Translations under genes and position numbers: made by a program | Assembly: GCA_009760855.2 (NCBI GenBank) | Contig: WPIO01000026.1 | Coordinates: 2,369,501 to 2,433,500, forward strand | DNA from: Cristatella mucedo | Lineage: Eukaryota; Bryozoa; Phylactolaemata; Cristatellidae | DNA length: 64,000 nucleotides | Direction of reading: 5' to 3' | The notes under the pieces: generated by a model | What the model was told of the DNA's origin: nothing | The model's database searches: none | What the model saw: only the letters and a program-made list of their open reading frames with translations | Part shown: one piece after another, positions 36,601 to 48,289 of the stretch | How the letters are laid out: each line of letters starts with the position of its first letter | Position numbering within the stretch: the first letter of the stretch is position 1

Positions 36601-37079
36601 AGTAGTGTAATGCAAATGAGAGCAGGAATTACAATCGTTGGCATCTTCTTGTGCGACCCTTCAAATCAACAAACTAAAGTATCAGTAACGGTCAGAAACT
36701 GTTGACCTGCAGTGGCATAATGACCGCAGTATTACTTTTCCAGCTTCACGTTTGTTTGGAATAATTGTAGAAATGTAGGGGTAAATATCACTAATTGGTT
36801 TGTAGACATTCGACGAGTCTGTGTAAATATGAAGACAATCGTCGGAATGTCCAAACAAGGTAACCAGTTCTCTCTGTCATCATGCAACATCAGCATGCAA
36901 TAAATATTGCATTGCATTTTTAAGAAAATTGGGTCCAATGCGGATACGTTGTTTTAATTGGAAATACTCGCGTTGCACATCTGCTCCCCATCTTTCGGTA
37001 GTAAAGCATGCCAGCGATAATGGTCACTCGAACCTTGCGATAAATTCCGCGTGTCATAATTTGTCTGCTACTCAGTGTT
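33688..37079. other. Unassigned; decayed LINE-A scraps, GC-rich patch
   Basis: About 33995-34230 (plus) and 35265-35335 (minus) resemble weak LINE-A tails. A GC-rich patch with two C runs (35335-35345, 35479-35490) spans about 35340-35760 and contains a 77-codon plus frame with a poly-Gly stretch. Other frames (36293-36568 minus; 36454-36705 plus) have no recognisable motif. No gene is supported. Confidence 0.4.
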
Positions 37080-37320
37080 TCAAATTCTTTCCAGCTGTCC
37101 TGAGCTGCTTCTTCGTGTTTCTCATGACAACTGCCCGCCTGACTTAGCCATGCTTCTCACTTGCTATTCTCTGAGTGAGATGAAGTCTTTTGGCTTCCGT
37201 ATGCGTACCGAAAGCCGCTTAGGATCTAGTTGTATCGTAGAAAAACCTTGCCTAACACTCTTTTAGTCTGTGTGGCTATGTTAAGTTACAGCTGGAAATA
37301 CATTACATTAACGTAGTCCA
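37080..37320 (+). mobile_element. LINE-B 3' end
   Basis: It contains GCGTACCGAAAGCCGCTTAG and ends in an AATACATTACATTA-type tail, as in other LINE-B copies. The coding remnant (CTGTCCTGAGCTGC...) matches the C-terminal part of the copy at 63 kb. Confidence 0.75.
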
Positions 37321-37477
37321 GTATATTTCATAGAGATATGGAGATAGAGAGGGACTAAATATTTGCAACACCTGTCATGATAAAAAATTCCACACAGCCT
37401 TAAGCCTGAATCACACAGAAACAGACGATTAAAGGAGTGCCTTGTTATTACGGCCAGCTGTATTTTTTAAAACGTAA

Positions 37478-38021
37478 ATAGCTCTAAATCCTCGTACAAA
37501 TCCCTAATCGTTTGGTGGCCATGCCTTTAGGTCGTATGTTCTTACAGCCTGGAACTCAATCCCTACTTGCGTCATGACATCTCCTGACCTTTCCACAGTA
37601 AAAAAGAAACTAAAAATGCATATATTTATCACAACATTTTCTGGGTCCCTGTGATTCATCCTTTATGTGATTATGCGTGATGACCACGGTGCACGCTGCT
37701 ACTAACCATATTTGCATGCTGACCCTGTGCATATCACTCTTAAGCATAAATACATAATTCCTTTGTATAGCGCCCCAAGAGAACTGAATCTCTATTCAGG
37801 CTTCACATCTGCCCAGGGGCTCGAGCCCACAAACCTTAGCCGGACCTTGGTGGGGCGAGCACCTCAACAGCTGGACCAATCGAGCACGTTATTAAAGTCG
37901 TTTATTGAGCATGCTACCACTACCCATTCAATCGTGCTTCCTTTGCAGCAAATTTAAAGTGCCTAGAAAGAGATTGAGTTCTCTGAGGGAGCTATATCAA
38001 ATGTATATTATTATTACTATA
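37478..38021 (+). mobile_element. LINE-A 3' end split by SINE-2
   Basis: A C-terminal coding remnant and 3' UTR run to about 37746, then resume at about 37889 and end in GCCTAGAAAGAGATTGAG and an ATT-rich tail near 38005-38017. The intervening block is a reversed SINE-2. Confidence 0.8.
37747..37888 (-). mobile_element. SINE-2 copy nested in LINE-A
   Basis: On the minus strand: a CCAGCTGTTGAGGTGCTCGC head, GTGGGCTCGAGCCC B box, and an end GATTCAGTTCTCTTGGGGCG that mirrors the LINE-A tail. It interrupts the LINE-A 3' UTR, so it is younger than that copy. Confidence 0.75.
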
Positions 38022-38377
38022 AATCCATGTTATTGAGCCACAGCAAAAGGCAATCTATTTGGCATTGTAGGCCAACTTTTCACGTGCATTCGAGTCTCTG
38101 CCTCTGCACAGACAACATTGATCGCATCTCTGCTGTGAAAACCTGCACAGCTGAGACAGGTAGACTCAAATTTAACCGGCGATCGTCGTGTTGACAGTCC
38201 CGACGAGCAGCGACTAGTCGCTGTCGTTCAACATTCATTCCGGTCTGACGCTGGAGTACATAATTTCGGGAGGGCGTTTCAGCACAGAATTTCGCTCGAT
38301 CGAGACTGGGATATTGAAACCAATTAAAGTCGATCCTAGATCGATCGCCGGGCATGAATGGGACTGAGGCTCGATCG

Positions 38378-38385
38378 TGACGTCA
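38378..38385. promoter_or_regulatory. CRE/ATF-like site upstream of VWC gene 1
   Basis: A perfect TGACGTCA lies 131 bp before the ATG of gene 1. The paralog has CGACGTCA at 54954-54961, 36 bp before its ATG. No TATA box is clear in gene 1. Confidence 0.35.
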
Positions 38386-38515
38386 GCCGCCTCACCCGCA
38401 TCCGGGCCGGCCACGTTCGGCGAGCACCTGCAAGAGCCGAGGAGCGGCGAGCGAGATCAGATAGCGACCGACCGATTGACGGTGGAGAGGTAACGACGAC
38501 AGCGACAGCTAAAAC

Positions 38516-39150
38516 ATGGCCACGAACAGTGCGGCGTACTTGTTTGCTCTTCTGCTGACGACTGTCGTCTTCTCGCAGGACAAAGCCGCCGGCCTGACGC
38601 AGCGTGAGTGAGCCTTCTGGGACTCGCCTGACGCCACGGAGGCGCCACTGCAAAAGTCGCTAGATCTATAGCGTACGCCGGTAGAACAGTGATTTCGGAT
38701 GCGAGCGACATCGTTGCCATTTTCTTGCCAGGGTGCCCCAAAGGGCAGAAATATTTCGTGGATTCAAAAACGTGCGCCAGATGCTCGTGCCAAGGCTCGG
38801 GCAGCATCATAACCTGCACGGGGTAAATATCGCGCTCCACCATCGCTCGCGGTATTTACCCCTCGCTGAAACAACTCGGTCGTTTCCCTGAGAACGAGCC
38901 TTCAACGACAATTGGCCGGCCGGCCGTCCTTCTTGGCAGGTGCCCAACTCTTCAAGTCACGTGCGACTATGAGATTAAGCTGGCCGAGCGCGGCTGCTAC
39001 TTTTCCAAGTACATGGAACTGCCGGCACCTAACTGCTGTCAATACTCGGTGGAAATATGCCCGGGACACAAGTACTATAGCCGCACTCGCCTATTGGAAT
39101 CAAAAGCCGCCATGAGGTGCACCCGCCTGATTGCCATCCCTGGCCAATGA
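38516..39150 (+). CDS. Secreted 12-cysteine VWC-like protein, gene 1
   Basis: Three exons, 38516-38603, 38732-38822 and 38940-39150 (TGA), give 129 residues; introns of 128 and 117 bp have GT-AG ends, phases 1 and 2. Residues 1-20 form a signal peptide (hydrophobic core about 8-19, Ser-Gln cleavage region). The mature part has 12 cysteines at 31, 44, 47, 49, 58, 61, 68, 79, 92, 93, 100 and 120. The C-x2-C-x-C and later CC...C pattern matches von Willebrand factor C domains; the PAPNCC motif recalls the single-domain (SVWC) type of arthropods, which includes stress- and infection-responsive Vago-like proteins. Expected location is extracellular; the exact role is unknown. The ATG is chosen for its signal peptide and its match to gene 2 (MA-N-AAYL). 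Confidence 0.85.
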
Positions 39151-39322
39151 GCTCAAGACAGCCCCCCCCCCCCGACTGCACACGCCAATAGTCACAGTTG
39201 TATGGTCGCTTATTAGATCGGCGAGCGAGACAAGAGCTACGTGAGAAATCAAGCCCTACTGGCCCACTCGAGAGAGAGATTACATCTTTGTGTGCATTTC
39301 CAAAGTACGTTGCTGGTCTTCC

Positions 39323-39328
39323 AATAAA
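39323..39328 (+). promoter_or_regulatory. Poly(A) signal of VWC gene 1
   Basis: AATAAA 173 bp after the stop codon. A run of twelve C at 39162-39173 lies in the predicted 3' UTR. Confidence 0.6.
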
Positions 39329-40944
39329 TTGAGCATATGAGCGATGATTTGGCTTCAACGCCTTCAGCGAGATCACGTTTTGCCAACGTTTGGCCTCATA
39401 GCTATTCTTTTTGGAGCAGCCGTGATAATTAAGTAGCGTCCAAACCCTTAAAAAATAAGAATCCTTGTATAACCTAAAATGCGTGAAAAGTATAGTGCGA
39501 TGATATCGGGTAAATTTCTTGAGGCTTTGTTAAATGCAGAGCGAGCTGTGAACGGAGGGAGTATTTTCGGCAGTTAAGATGCTACTGACATTCTCTATGT
39601 AGCAAAGGTTGTTATGTCGACCTTCTGGCGTCATCTGATAGTCAAGATAACGGTTTATCGATAAATGGCTCAAAGTAAATATTGTTCATGACCAACAAAA
39701 TCCAAGCTCGAAATTAGAGAAAACTTTTAAGCACATCGGTAGATTCGTGACACTTGACTTATGCTCCCCAAATTTAGATAGAGCAAAAAGATTTCTTTGC
39801 AATGTAGCATATAAGCAAAACATCAAGTTCAAGAAGGGTATAGAACTTATAAAATATTTAAATACAGTTCCACCATACACCAACAATGAACGCAAGTCAT
39901 GTAGTAAGCACCAAAGCTGTCAAACATTTCAAATTTCACGTTGATCTGTTGCATGTTTGCTGACAAATAGAACCTGCACAGTTCAAAGGACGATTGATAA
40001 AAAAAAAAACTTTAAAAATTTTGGAGACCACAAAGCAGGGTAACTTTTGTAGCAAACCCTGATTAACTCTGAAAAACTATCTAAGATGTCTAAGCACAAT
40101 TAAAGAATTGTTGCATTAATTTTCAAGGTGATCTGTGGACTATTAACAGATATGCAGCATTTTCTAAACGCCGGGGGTCAATATCGAACAAAGCAGCAGG
40201 TCAATCAGGAATCCGGCTGTCAAAGGATTTAACTCAAAATGTCAAAGTCCTATGAGCACTAGAATTTCAGTAATTTCAATTTGATAGGATCGTCTTAAAC
40301 CGATCTATGACGTATGCAAGGCACGATGGCAGATTCTAGACTGGCGAACATATAAAAATTAACACAACCCATTGCACTGGCAAAGGTACCAGAGCAGAAC
40401 AAGCTATGGAAGTAGGCCAACATTATGCATTGTCGAAGCAGTACATTGTCTACACAGATATATATTTTTTGTATGAATATTCACTCTTATGACTATTTTA
40501 CTTAACGACAACCTACAGATTCACGACGCTGGAACCAAAGGAAGGAACGGCTAAGACTGATTGAACAGTTGTTTTCAGTCGTTAGTGCGACTTAAAAACA
40601 GTCGCTAACCACGGCAAAATTCAAATACTGAAATCATTTTAACTTCTCTTAAATCCCACCGAATCAATATTCTGGGAGCACATAAGAGCCGATCAACTAC
40701 TGCAACAGCTGACGCCGGCCGCAGGGCAACTAAATCAGACCCGCCTGGTGCTGATGTAATCGACGGCCGACGGGAAGGCGCACCTTGGCTCGAGCGATTC
40801 AGTTGGTGCGGCAGCAATAGATAGATTAGCAAGAGGTGGCCACGTGCGATTGAAACTTTTTAAAGGTAGCTAAGAGTAGCACTGTTTGCTAGCACTAGGA
40901 AGTTTCAGGTTTCATCAATCAGAATAACTGACAATCAGAACAAA
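39329..40944. other. No gene seen
   Basis: Intergenic DNA without recognised repeats or exons. The longest frames (up to 75 codons) have no motif. Confidence 0.4.
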
Positions 40945-42960
40945 TGTTAAGATAAAGTATTGTATTTCCTTTTGTAACTCCACAAAGCAACAAAGACTGT
41001 GTGGGTGTTACTCAGGAGATTATTTATAGCAAGCTCACAGCCTAAGCGGCTTTCGGTACGCATTTGGTAGCCAAAAGACTTTATCTCACGCAAAAAAAGA
41101 GAAAGTTGAAAGCGTAGCTGAGTCAGGAGAGCTATTAAGGTAGTGAGAAGCATGGAAGTAGCAGCTCAGGACCACTGAAAAGGATGAGACATAGTCGGCG
41201 GCAAGAGAGTAGATGTCGTTGCATAAGAATTTTGGGAGCGAATTTCACAGTCAAGGACCTGCAGAGCGAAAGGTTCTGTCACCAACCGTCTTTAAGCGGA
41301 GGGATGGGACAGCTAATTTATTATCCATAGAGGACCTGATGGCACGAGGAGGCTGGAACTGGTGCAGCAGTTTAGCTAGGTATGGAGGAGCCAAGCCGTG
41401 GCGGGCCTTGTGGGTCAGTGTAAGAACTTTGCTCTGCATCCGTTGATCAACCGGCATCCATCCTAGCTCTTTTAGCAAAGGAGAAACGTGGTCAAACCTC
41501 TGGGACTTGAAAAGTAGCCTTGCAGCCATATTCATAGCCAGCTGCAGTGACCTAGTTTTTGATAGCCCAGCCAAAAGAAATTACAACAATCAAGCCAAAA
41601 AAGAACAAAAGAGCTAGTTAAACGTTTTGAAAGCCACTGTGGAAGGCAGTTCCTAATCTTTGATAGGGATCGGACGTGATGGCAAACTGCAGAAGCAGTC
41701 AGTTTATCAGTTGCTGCAGCAGATTCCAGTGGTTTGAATGACAAATACAGCTAATTATCGTCGGCATAAAAGTGATATCCTACTCTATGAGCCGTAACCA
41801 CTTTTCCCTGAGGTTGAGTATAAATGGAGAGCAGCATGAGACCGAGGACGGACCCTTGAGAGACTCCACAGAGACCGTCTTATGCATGAGACTTGACCAC
41901 CACAAGACACCGATTGAACTCAATCAGACAGCTGTGATTTAAACCAAGTCATTGCCTCGTCGGCCGGTGGATCGTGGTTCTCAATCGCTCAAGTATAACA
42001 TCGTCATCAAAGTTGTCAAAGGCAGCTGACATATCTAGCAGAGCTAGGGCAGTGACATTCCCGTCATCATCGCCACTAAGAATATCATTGTTAACACAAA
42101 GGAGATCAGTCTCAGTGGAGTGCTGCCTCTTGAACTCCGATTTAAATGTTTCTGACATTTCATTCTTTTCGATTCGTGCAACCAGCTGCTTAGCAACAAT
42201 TTTTCAAGAATCTTTGATAAAAAAGGAAGAGGGAAACTGGGTGATAGTTTCTAGTAACCTCTGTATTTAATCCAGGCTTTGTAAGTATAGGTCTAAAGAT
42301 TGCCAATTTGATGGACTTGGGTACGACTCCTTTCTCCAAGGAAGCATTAAAATCTTGGCTATGGCAGGGCTAAGTTGGTCTGCTAGTGAAGATCACAGAG
42401 ATGATGGTTTATGGTCTTCAGGAGACGAGCTCTTTTTACTAGACCTTATTAAGAAAGCCAAATCGCATGCAGAAACCTAGGACAACCTTTTAAGGAAGGT
42501 CACAGGTTGCGATTCCGCAATTGCTTTACTCGGACGAGGCTTCGTTGAGGCACAAATATGCACAATTGTTTCAGTAAAGACATCTGAAAACCTTTCGGCT
42601 GAGCCGTTAATATTTAAGGAGTCTGATCTCTCAGCATTGGCCATAAAATTGCTTACTGTCTTATAAATCTGTTTTGGGTCCGACTGGCAGGAATTTAGTT
42701 TTCGAGTGGAAAAAGATGCCCTGGCTTTTTTAAGCTTCCGGGTCTAAACTTGAAGGAAGTCTTTGAAATTGACTTGAACTTCATCAGACCCCGATTTCTC
42801 AAAACGACGTTCAAGCCTGAGCATAACAAGGAGCATCTTTTGAAGTTTTTTTGTAAATCGCAAGGAATGCTGGCATGCGTACGGCAGTTAACTGGATCAG
42901 GAATTAGCGTGGTGTAGCCATTTGCACAAGATGAGCCACTCCGGTGGGAGCGAGTCACGT
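40945..42960 (-). mobile_element. LINE-B, longest copy, degraded
   Basis: A second L2/CR1-like family, distinct from LINE-A. On the minus strand, 42960-42260 encodes linker sequence in broken frames (SSPEDHKPSSL). 41949-42158 encodes RT motif A (ALALLDMSAAFD). Near 41750-41780 the catalytic motif is FYADD in a broken frame. 41251-41574 encodes the C-terminal part (AARLLFKSQRFDHVSPLLKELGWMPVDQR, then GDRTFRSAGP). The 3' end carries the GTTACNNNNGGAAATACAAT-type terminus instead of an ATT tail. Many stops and frameshifts are present. Confidence 0.85.
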
Positions 42961-43035
42961 AGGAGTACAGCGTACGTACGCATTATGCCTCGACTGCCAT
43001 GTGGACTGTAGATCGTGGATGCCCGTCATTGTTTA

Positions 43036-43140
43036 GTAATATAATAATATCAATACATTTGAATAACGCCCTCAGATAACTGAATCTCTTTCTAGGCACT
43101 TTACAGGTGCTGTACAGAAAGCAATACCAAAAACAAGTAA
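43036..43140 (-). mobile_element. LINE-A 3' tail
   Basis: ATAATATCAATACATTTGAA, then CTGAATCTCTTTCTAGGCAC and TTTACAGGTGCTG, is the reversed LINE-A terminus. No coding part. Confidence 0.75.
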
Positions 43141-43410
43141 CGGTCTGGTCTCTTTTAGGACTAAATAGTTGGCATTTATGAAATCCAGCTGAGTAACACC
43201 CATATCTAGTTTCTTTATTCAGTCGAAGCTTAAATACGCCGCTCTGGTTAGACCAGGGGTAAGGTGCCCACTTTTAATAAGCAAACTCGTGGGGTTGAGC
43301 AATGGTCACGTTCTAAGCACCTGTGCAGATAATAGGTTCTCTTATGGCGCTATACAAGTGAGCTATAAATGCATATACAGATATGTATACATGTATTTTT
43401 GTGTGGGCGC

Positions 43411-43793
43411 GCGTGTGTGTGTGTGTGTGTCTGTGTCTGTGTCTGTGTCTGTGTCTGTGTCTGTGTGTGTGTGTGTGTGTGTGTGTCTGTGTCTGTGTCT
43501 GTGTCTGTGTCTGTGTCTGTGTCTGTGTCTGTGTCTGTGTCTGTGTCTGTGTCTGTGTCTGTGTCTGTGTCTGTGTCTGTGTCTGTGTCTGTGTCTGTGT
43601 CTGTGTGTCTGTGTCTATGTCTGTGTCTGTGTCTGTGTCTGTGTCTGTGTCTGTGTCTGTGTCTGTGTCTGTGTCTGTGTCTGTGTCTGTGTCTGTGCCT
43701 GTGTCTGTTTCTGTGTCTGTGTCTGTGTCTGTGTCTGTGTCTGTATCTGTGTCTGTGTCTGTGTGTCTGTATGTGTGTGTGTGTGTGTGTGTA
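43411..43793. repeat. (TGTGTC)n array with GT flanks
   Basis: About 380 bases, mostly the hexamer TGTGTC, with GT runs at both ends and a few variant units. Overlapping long open frames on both strands (CLCLC, VSVSV, RHRHR, TDTDT) are repeat artefacts. Confidence 0.97.
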
Positions 43794-44679
43794 TTTACAA
43801 AGAAACGAAACGAAAATGCAAAGATCGCGAGCCAGCTTGCCTAGAAAACCTACTACTACACTCACTTTTGTTACCAAGACCTACTCTCGACCAGGCACAA
43901 ATTACCCCTTATGAGTTTATGGCCTGCCGAACACTCTCCACCGCATAACTACCAGGTATGCTGTAGAGGCCCTCTAGAGTACCTGCAGAGCTGGGGAGAA
44001 ATACCTGCCGACTAAGTATAAAGCCAAACTATTTTGCTGTTGTTAACCGCTCTCGTCATCATTCGTTAGGAGTTCCGCAAGGGCTATAGGCAGTGATGCA
44101 AGAGAGATTGGCACCTCTCCATTCTGGCGGCCATATTGCAGGATGAGCGTGAGTGGCTTCATCCTCATTACCATTTACTCATTAGGCGTCCTGAAGAAAC
44201 GAGCACCTCATACTTAGAATCGAATGACATTAAAAATAGTAACAGTACTGCTGCCTCCAAGCGCTCATGATTAGCCATTTAGATAAAGACCTGCCTCATA
44301 CTGACTTATTCCCTATTTAAAATCAATCAACTCTCACCAGCAACAAAATTGACTAGGACAATTCGATTCGACGACCGACCATCTGATTCCACGGATCAGC
44401 CATTTTAAACTCCAGCACGGCGAGAGGCTACTCGCACCAACTCAACTGCTATCATCACTAGTTCCCGTCCCATGGCTACACGATCAAGCATAATGGCCAA
44501 GCCGCCGGATAGGTTCGCTCTATAGCCATATCGCACTATAGTGCATCTTGCATATTAATATTTTCAATATAAGGATGGCAGAACTTGGAATACTCACAGC
44601 ATTTGAGAGGTTCATTGTCCCTTTCATCTTAATACTGGTTGGGTTACTGCATGACCGCTTTTCTGAATCTACTTGTATA
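43794..44679. other. No gene seen
   Basis: No recognised exon or repeat family. Confidence 0.4.
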
Positions 44680-45030
44680 CCAACGTCTCATGCAAAGCTC
44701 AAATCTATCGGAGACCGTGCCTTTAGTTCGTATACTTTCGAAGCCTGGAAATCACACCCGACTGACTTCGTGACATCCTCTGACTTGATGACGTTTAAAA
44801 AGTGGGTCCATGCGATTCGTCCTTTACGTGCTTTTGCGTGCTGCACAGTGCATGCTAACCCTATTTTGCATGCTGACTCTGTGCATGTCACCTCCAATCA
44901 TGTTAGGCTTGTTGCCATTGTGTATGCTACCACTAACCCTATTATCGAGCTTTCTGTACTGCATATGTAAACTGCCTAGAAAGAGATTGTATTCTCCATT
45001 AGCGCTATGCAAATATATACATATTAGCAT
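44680..45030 (+). mobile_element. LINE-A 3' end, diverged
   Basis: It starts with the GDRAFSSYTFEAWKS coding remnant (about 44711-44755), followed by 3' UTR and CTGCCTAGAAAGAGATTG near 44971. The ATT tail is lost. Confidence 0.75.
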
Positions 45031-45044
45031 GAAGCATATTGAGT

Positions 45045-45310
45045 TGTGTATCTCGTCTGTAACTCCACAAGGTCACAAAGACTGTGTGAGTGTTAGGCAC
45101 GAGAGTTTTGCATAGCCCACTCACATCCTAATCCGCTTTGGGTACGCATTCGGTGGCCAACAGATTTCATCTCACGAAACAAAGAGAAATGTGGAAGCAT
45201 TGAAGAGTCAAGAGAGAAATTGAGGTAGTGAGTAGCATGGAAATAGCAGCTCAGAACTGCAAGAAAGAGTCGGCAGCAGGAGAGTAGTTGACTGTTGATT
45301 GAATAGTTGA
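45045..45310 (-). mobile_element. LINE-B 3' end
   Basis: Reversed LINE-B terminus (GTATCTCGTCTGTAACTCC) with GGTACGCATTCGGTGGCC and a short coding remnant. It abuts the LINE-A end tail-to-tail. Confidence 0.75.
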
Positions 45311-45439
45311 CTTGAAAGCGTCAGTGCAGAAAAATGGAGGAATTGCGACAAAAAGTGTGGATTGGTCTTCTCCACTCAAATGTATGTCTTCTGTAAGTCA
45401 TCTCCGGCTGGGCTATCTAATAAAACCATTAAACCTCTG

Positions 45440-45890
45440 CAGCGGGTGAAAGTCGCTAAAATAATAAATTGGCTTGCAGATCCAAGAAATGTAGCCAAGT
45501 TTTGACTTTCTGAGGGAGCTGCTGCTCGATCGACGGATGCACAGAAAAATTATTTCTCTTATCCACGAGGCCTGCCGTGGCTGCGCTCATAACTAGCTGA
45601 ATAGATGCAATAGTTTCAGATTCGCCCCACACTCCCGCCATTAGACAATAAATTAGCTGACTCATTCTCTTACTTATCACTGAGGATCACAGGTTTGCTC
45701 AGTAGCTGCAAGCTGTGGGGATGACGTCCACATGCCTTGAGTGACGGCACCTTCCATCACTCAGCCGATTTTAGCACGGCCTGTCTAGTCATCTTGCCCT
45801 GCTACTCCCGTGCTGATCACTTTCTACTGCCCTCTCATTCAGCTACGCACCTTACTTGCTGTGTATTTCGAAAGGCGGGGTAGTTTGGCT
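45440..45890. repeat. Unclassified dispersed repeat R1, copy 1
   Basis: Diverged but collinear with 52220-52700. Shared landmarks in order: CAGAAAAATTATTTCT / CAGAAAATAATTCTGA, AACTAGCTGAA, GACAATAAATTAGC, CCCGTGCTGAT and CACTTTCTACT / GCTTTCTATACT. No coding or terminal structure was recognised. Confidence 0.65.
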
Positions 45891-47034
45891 GCAGCATGCA
45901 TCAAATACCTCCAGGGTTTAGATTGTGATATGTAAAACTTTTCTGTGAAACCAGCCACGGATAGATAGAGGTCGCGATATGGAGCCATTGATAGACATTT
46001 GGAAATGCACAATAGGCTCTTCCATTACGGAGATTTTGGCAAATGTATACTATTCAGAATTTGGACTGCCGCTCTCATTATGAATCAAGCTGCTCCTCGT
46101 AATACTACGTCTGTTTATTGACTAAGGATTAAAATTGCTCGTCCAATGTGGCATTCATCGGTATAGCCTAACGAAAAGATGGGCAACGTTCAGTGGTATC
46201 AGCAGAGTGGTGATAGCAGTTCGCACTTCACGAAGCAGATCGTGGGTGGGCGACTCCCAAAGCAGGTCCTTCTTCGTGGCTCTCTGCAAGCGGGGTGACG
46301 GTGGCCAAAGACCTTATGCCCCTGTATGAATAAAGCTATCGAATTGGCCGAACTTCCAATTTCGCTCGACGGGTAGCACCAATGTAAGATGAGGATGCCA
46401 TCCAGCTGCGTACAGCACTACAGAGCCGAACAAGTCTTTTGCCGAAGTTCTTTTTAAAGTGGTATTGCTGTCTCGTGCCAATCCTGCCCGATTAAGTAAA
46501 AGCATGCTCTACTTTTCCAGTGAGTCGGCAGGACTCGAGATTCGGTGTTGCGTATAGAATTATCGCCTGTTTGCGTCTCCGAGTTGCGTCAACGGCAGGA
46601 ATCGATTTTGTGTAAGCAGCTTCGTGTCAAAAGACGAGTTCGCCGTGTAGGCCCGGCCTGGCCCTGCCCCCCCCCCGGCACGATGCTGAAACCAATTTTC
46701 CGCTTCCGTTGCTCCTTAGTGTGTGCCCAACTCGTCTAGGCCCTGCGACGGCTCTTTTTGTTATTCGCCAACGGTCGTCTCATCGCAAGGTTCACTAGTT
46801 CTTCAGCTCGCTTGAGTCGGTTCAATTCGACTAACTGTCGGCATCGCACTATTGCATAGGCCTCTCTCCGTGCGCCATCTGAGCGTATCGGTAGTACTTC
46901 AGCTTGAAGCCTCAAATGCGTGCCACAGTTTCAAAAGCCTTGCACGGAGCAGCTTTGGGCTGCAAGCAGGATGTGTTGTTACAGCGAGCGGACCTCTCCC
47001 GAATTACCGTAAAGACCTTTCGCTTTAATAATGT
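45891..47034. other. No gene seen
   Basis: Short open frames only. A run of ten C lies at 46667-46676. Confidence 0.4.
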
Positions 47035-47400
47035 AATGTAATGTATCTCCGTCATTAACTCCGCAAAGCCCCAAGGACTACGTGTGTGGTACGCAAGAGA
47101 GTTTTTATGGCGCACTTGAAGCGTAAGCGGCTTTTAGGCACGCATTCGGTAGCCAACAGACTTCATCCGGTCAAGAAATTAAGAGAAATGGAGAACCATA
47201 GCTGAATCGGGAAAGCAGTTGAGGTAGTGAGTAGCATGGAATTAGCATCTCAGGACGGGCGGAAATTATTGCCTTAGTCGACAGGATGAGAGTTGCTGTC
47301 GCTGCGTCAGCATTGTGGAAGTTAGTTCTACAGTATAGGACCTGCTGAGCAATCGCTTCTGTCGCCAACGGTCTTTTAGCGGAGGACCTGTTCGCTGGGC
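47035..47400 (-). mobile_element. LINE-B 3' end with ATTAC repeat terminus
   Basis: Reversed LINE-B. Its extreme 3' end reads GAGATACATTACATTACATT on the minus strand, showing that the family tail is a short ATTAC repeat. It also has the CTACCGAATGCGTGCC landmark and a coding remnant. Confidence 0.8.
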
Positions 47401-47526
47401 ATTTGCAATTGCCCGCTTCGGGACACGTCTGCTGAGCGAAATTGGCCGCAGGTGGTATGGGAACACCGTCAGGAAGTGCAGGATCGGCAGCGGCGGCAGC
47501 CTGGGGCAAGGAATCGGCAGCCAACG

Positions 47527-47970
47527 GCGGAGGAGGAGCAAGACCAGGAGTAGAACGAGGAGCAGGTGCAGGATGAGCAAGAGGAGCAGGAGAAGGAGGA
47601 AGAGGAGGAGTAGAAGCAGAAGTAGAAGGAGGAGCAAGTACCGGAGGAGCAGGAGAAGGAGGAAGAGGAGGAAGAGGAGCAGGAGGAGAAGCCGGAGGAT
47701 GAGCAGGAGGATGAAGAAGGTGAGCAGGAGGAGTAGGAGCAGAAGGAGCAGAATGAGGAGGAGGAGGAGGAGGAGAAGGAGGAGGAAGAGGAGGAGCAGG
47801 AGGAGCAGGAGCAGGAGGAGAAGGAAGAGGAGGAGGAAGAGGATGAGCAAGAGGAGGAGCAGGAGGAGGACCAGGAGCAGGAGCAGGAGTATAAGGAGGA
47901 GCAAGTGCCGGATGAGCAGGAGGAGCAGGAAGAGGAGGAGCAGGATGAGCAGGAGGAGGAGCAGGAGGCG
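47527..47970. repeat. Polypurine (GGA/GCA)-rich tract, about 445 bp
   Basis: Almost purely GGA, GAG and AGC triplet-like units on the plus strand. Long open frames in several frames (Leu-rich, Ser/Cys-rich, Arg/Ser-rich) come from the repeat and are not genes. Confidence 0.9.
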
Positions 47971-48289
47971 AAGCGCAATCGTTAGCCGCGGATCAGCGGG
48001 CCGCGAGTACAAGACCGCCGCGGTCGGGAATCAAGTTTGTTTTTTGCAGCTCGCGCTCGAGTGGCGAACCCCCGAGTCGTCAGCCCTCGAGCTCGCTGCA
48101 CGCCCAGTCGCTGCACTGCTGCCGTTTGGTGAGCGGCGATTCGCAGGGCATTTTCAGACCATCACTTGCGTTCACCACTTTAGAAATCCAACGTTGGCGC
48201 GCGCTGTGCACCTCCTGTGAGCGGGTGATACAACTCTGCAGGGCAGGTCCTTCGCTCAGCTCGAGCCTCGTTGCCATTAGAGGCCTGAG

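Noticed and set aside
43411-43793. CRISPR array
   Set aside because: Regular repeats but no unique spacers, and the sequence is eukaryotic.
43289-43948. Long open frames of 150-219 codons on both strands
   Set aside because: They are translations of the TGTGTC array (CLCLC, VSVSV, RHRHR, TDTDT) and exist in several frames at once.
47266-48220. Leu-rich, Ser/Cys-rich and Arg/Ser-rich frames up to 248 codons, resembling membrane or SR proteins
   Set aside because: All come from the GGA/GAG purine tract, and the three frames mirror the same repeat.
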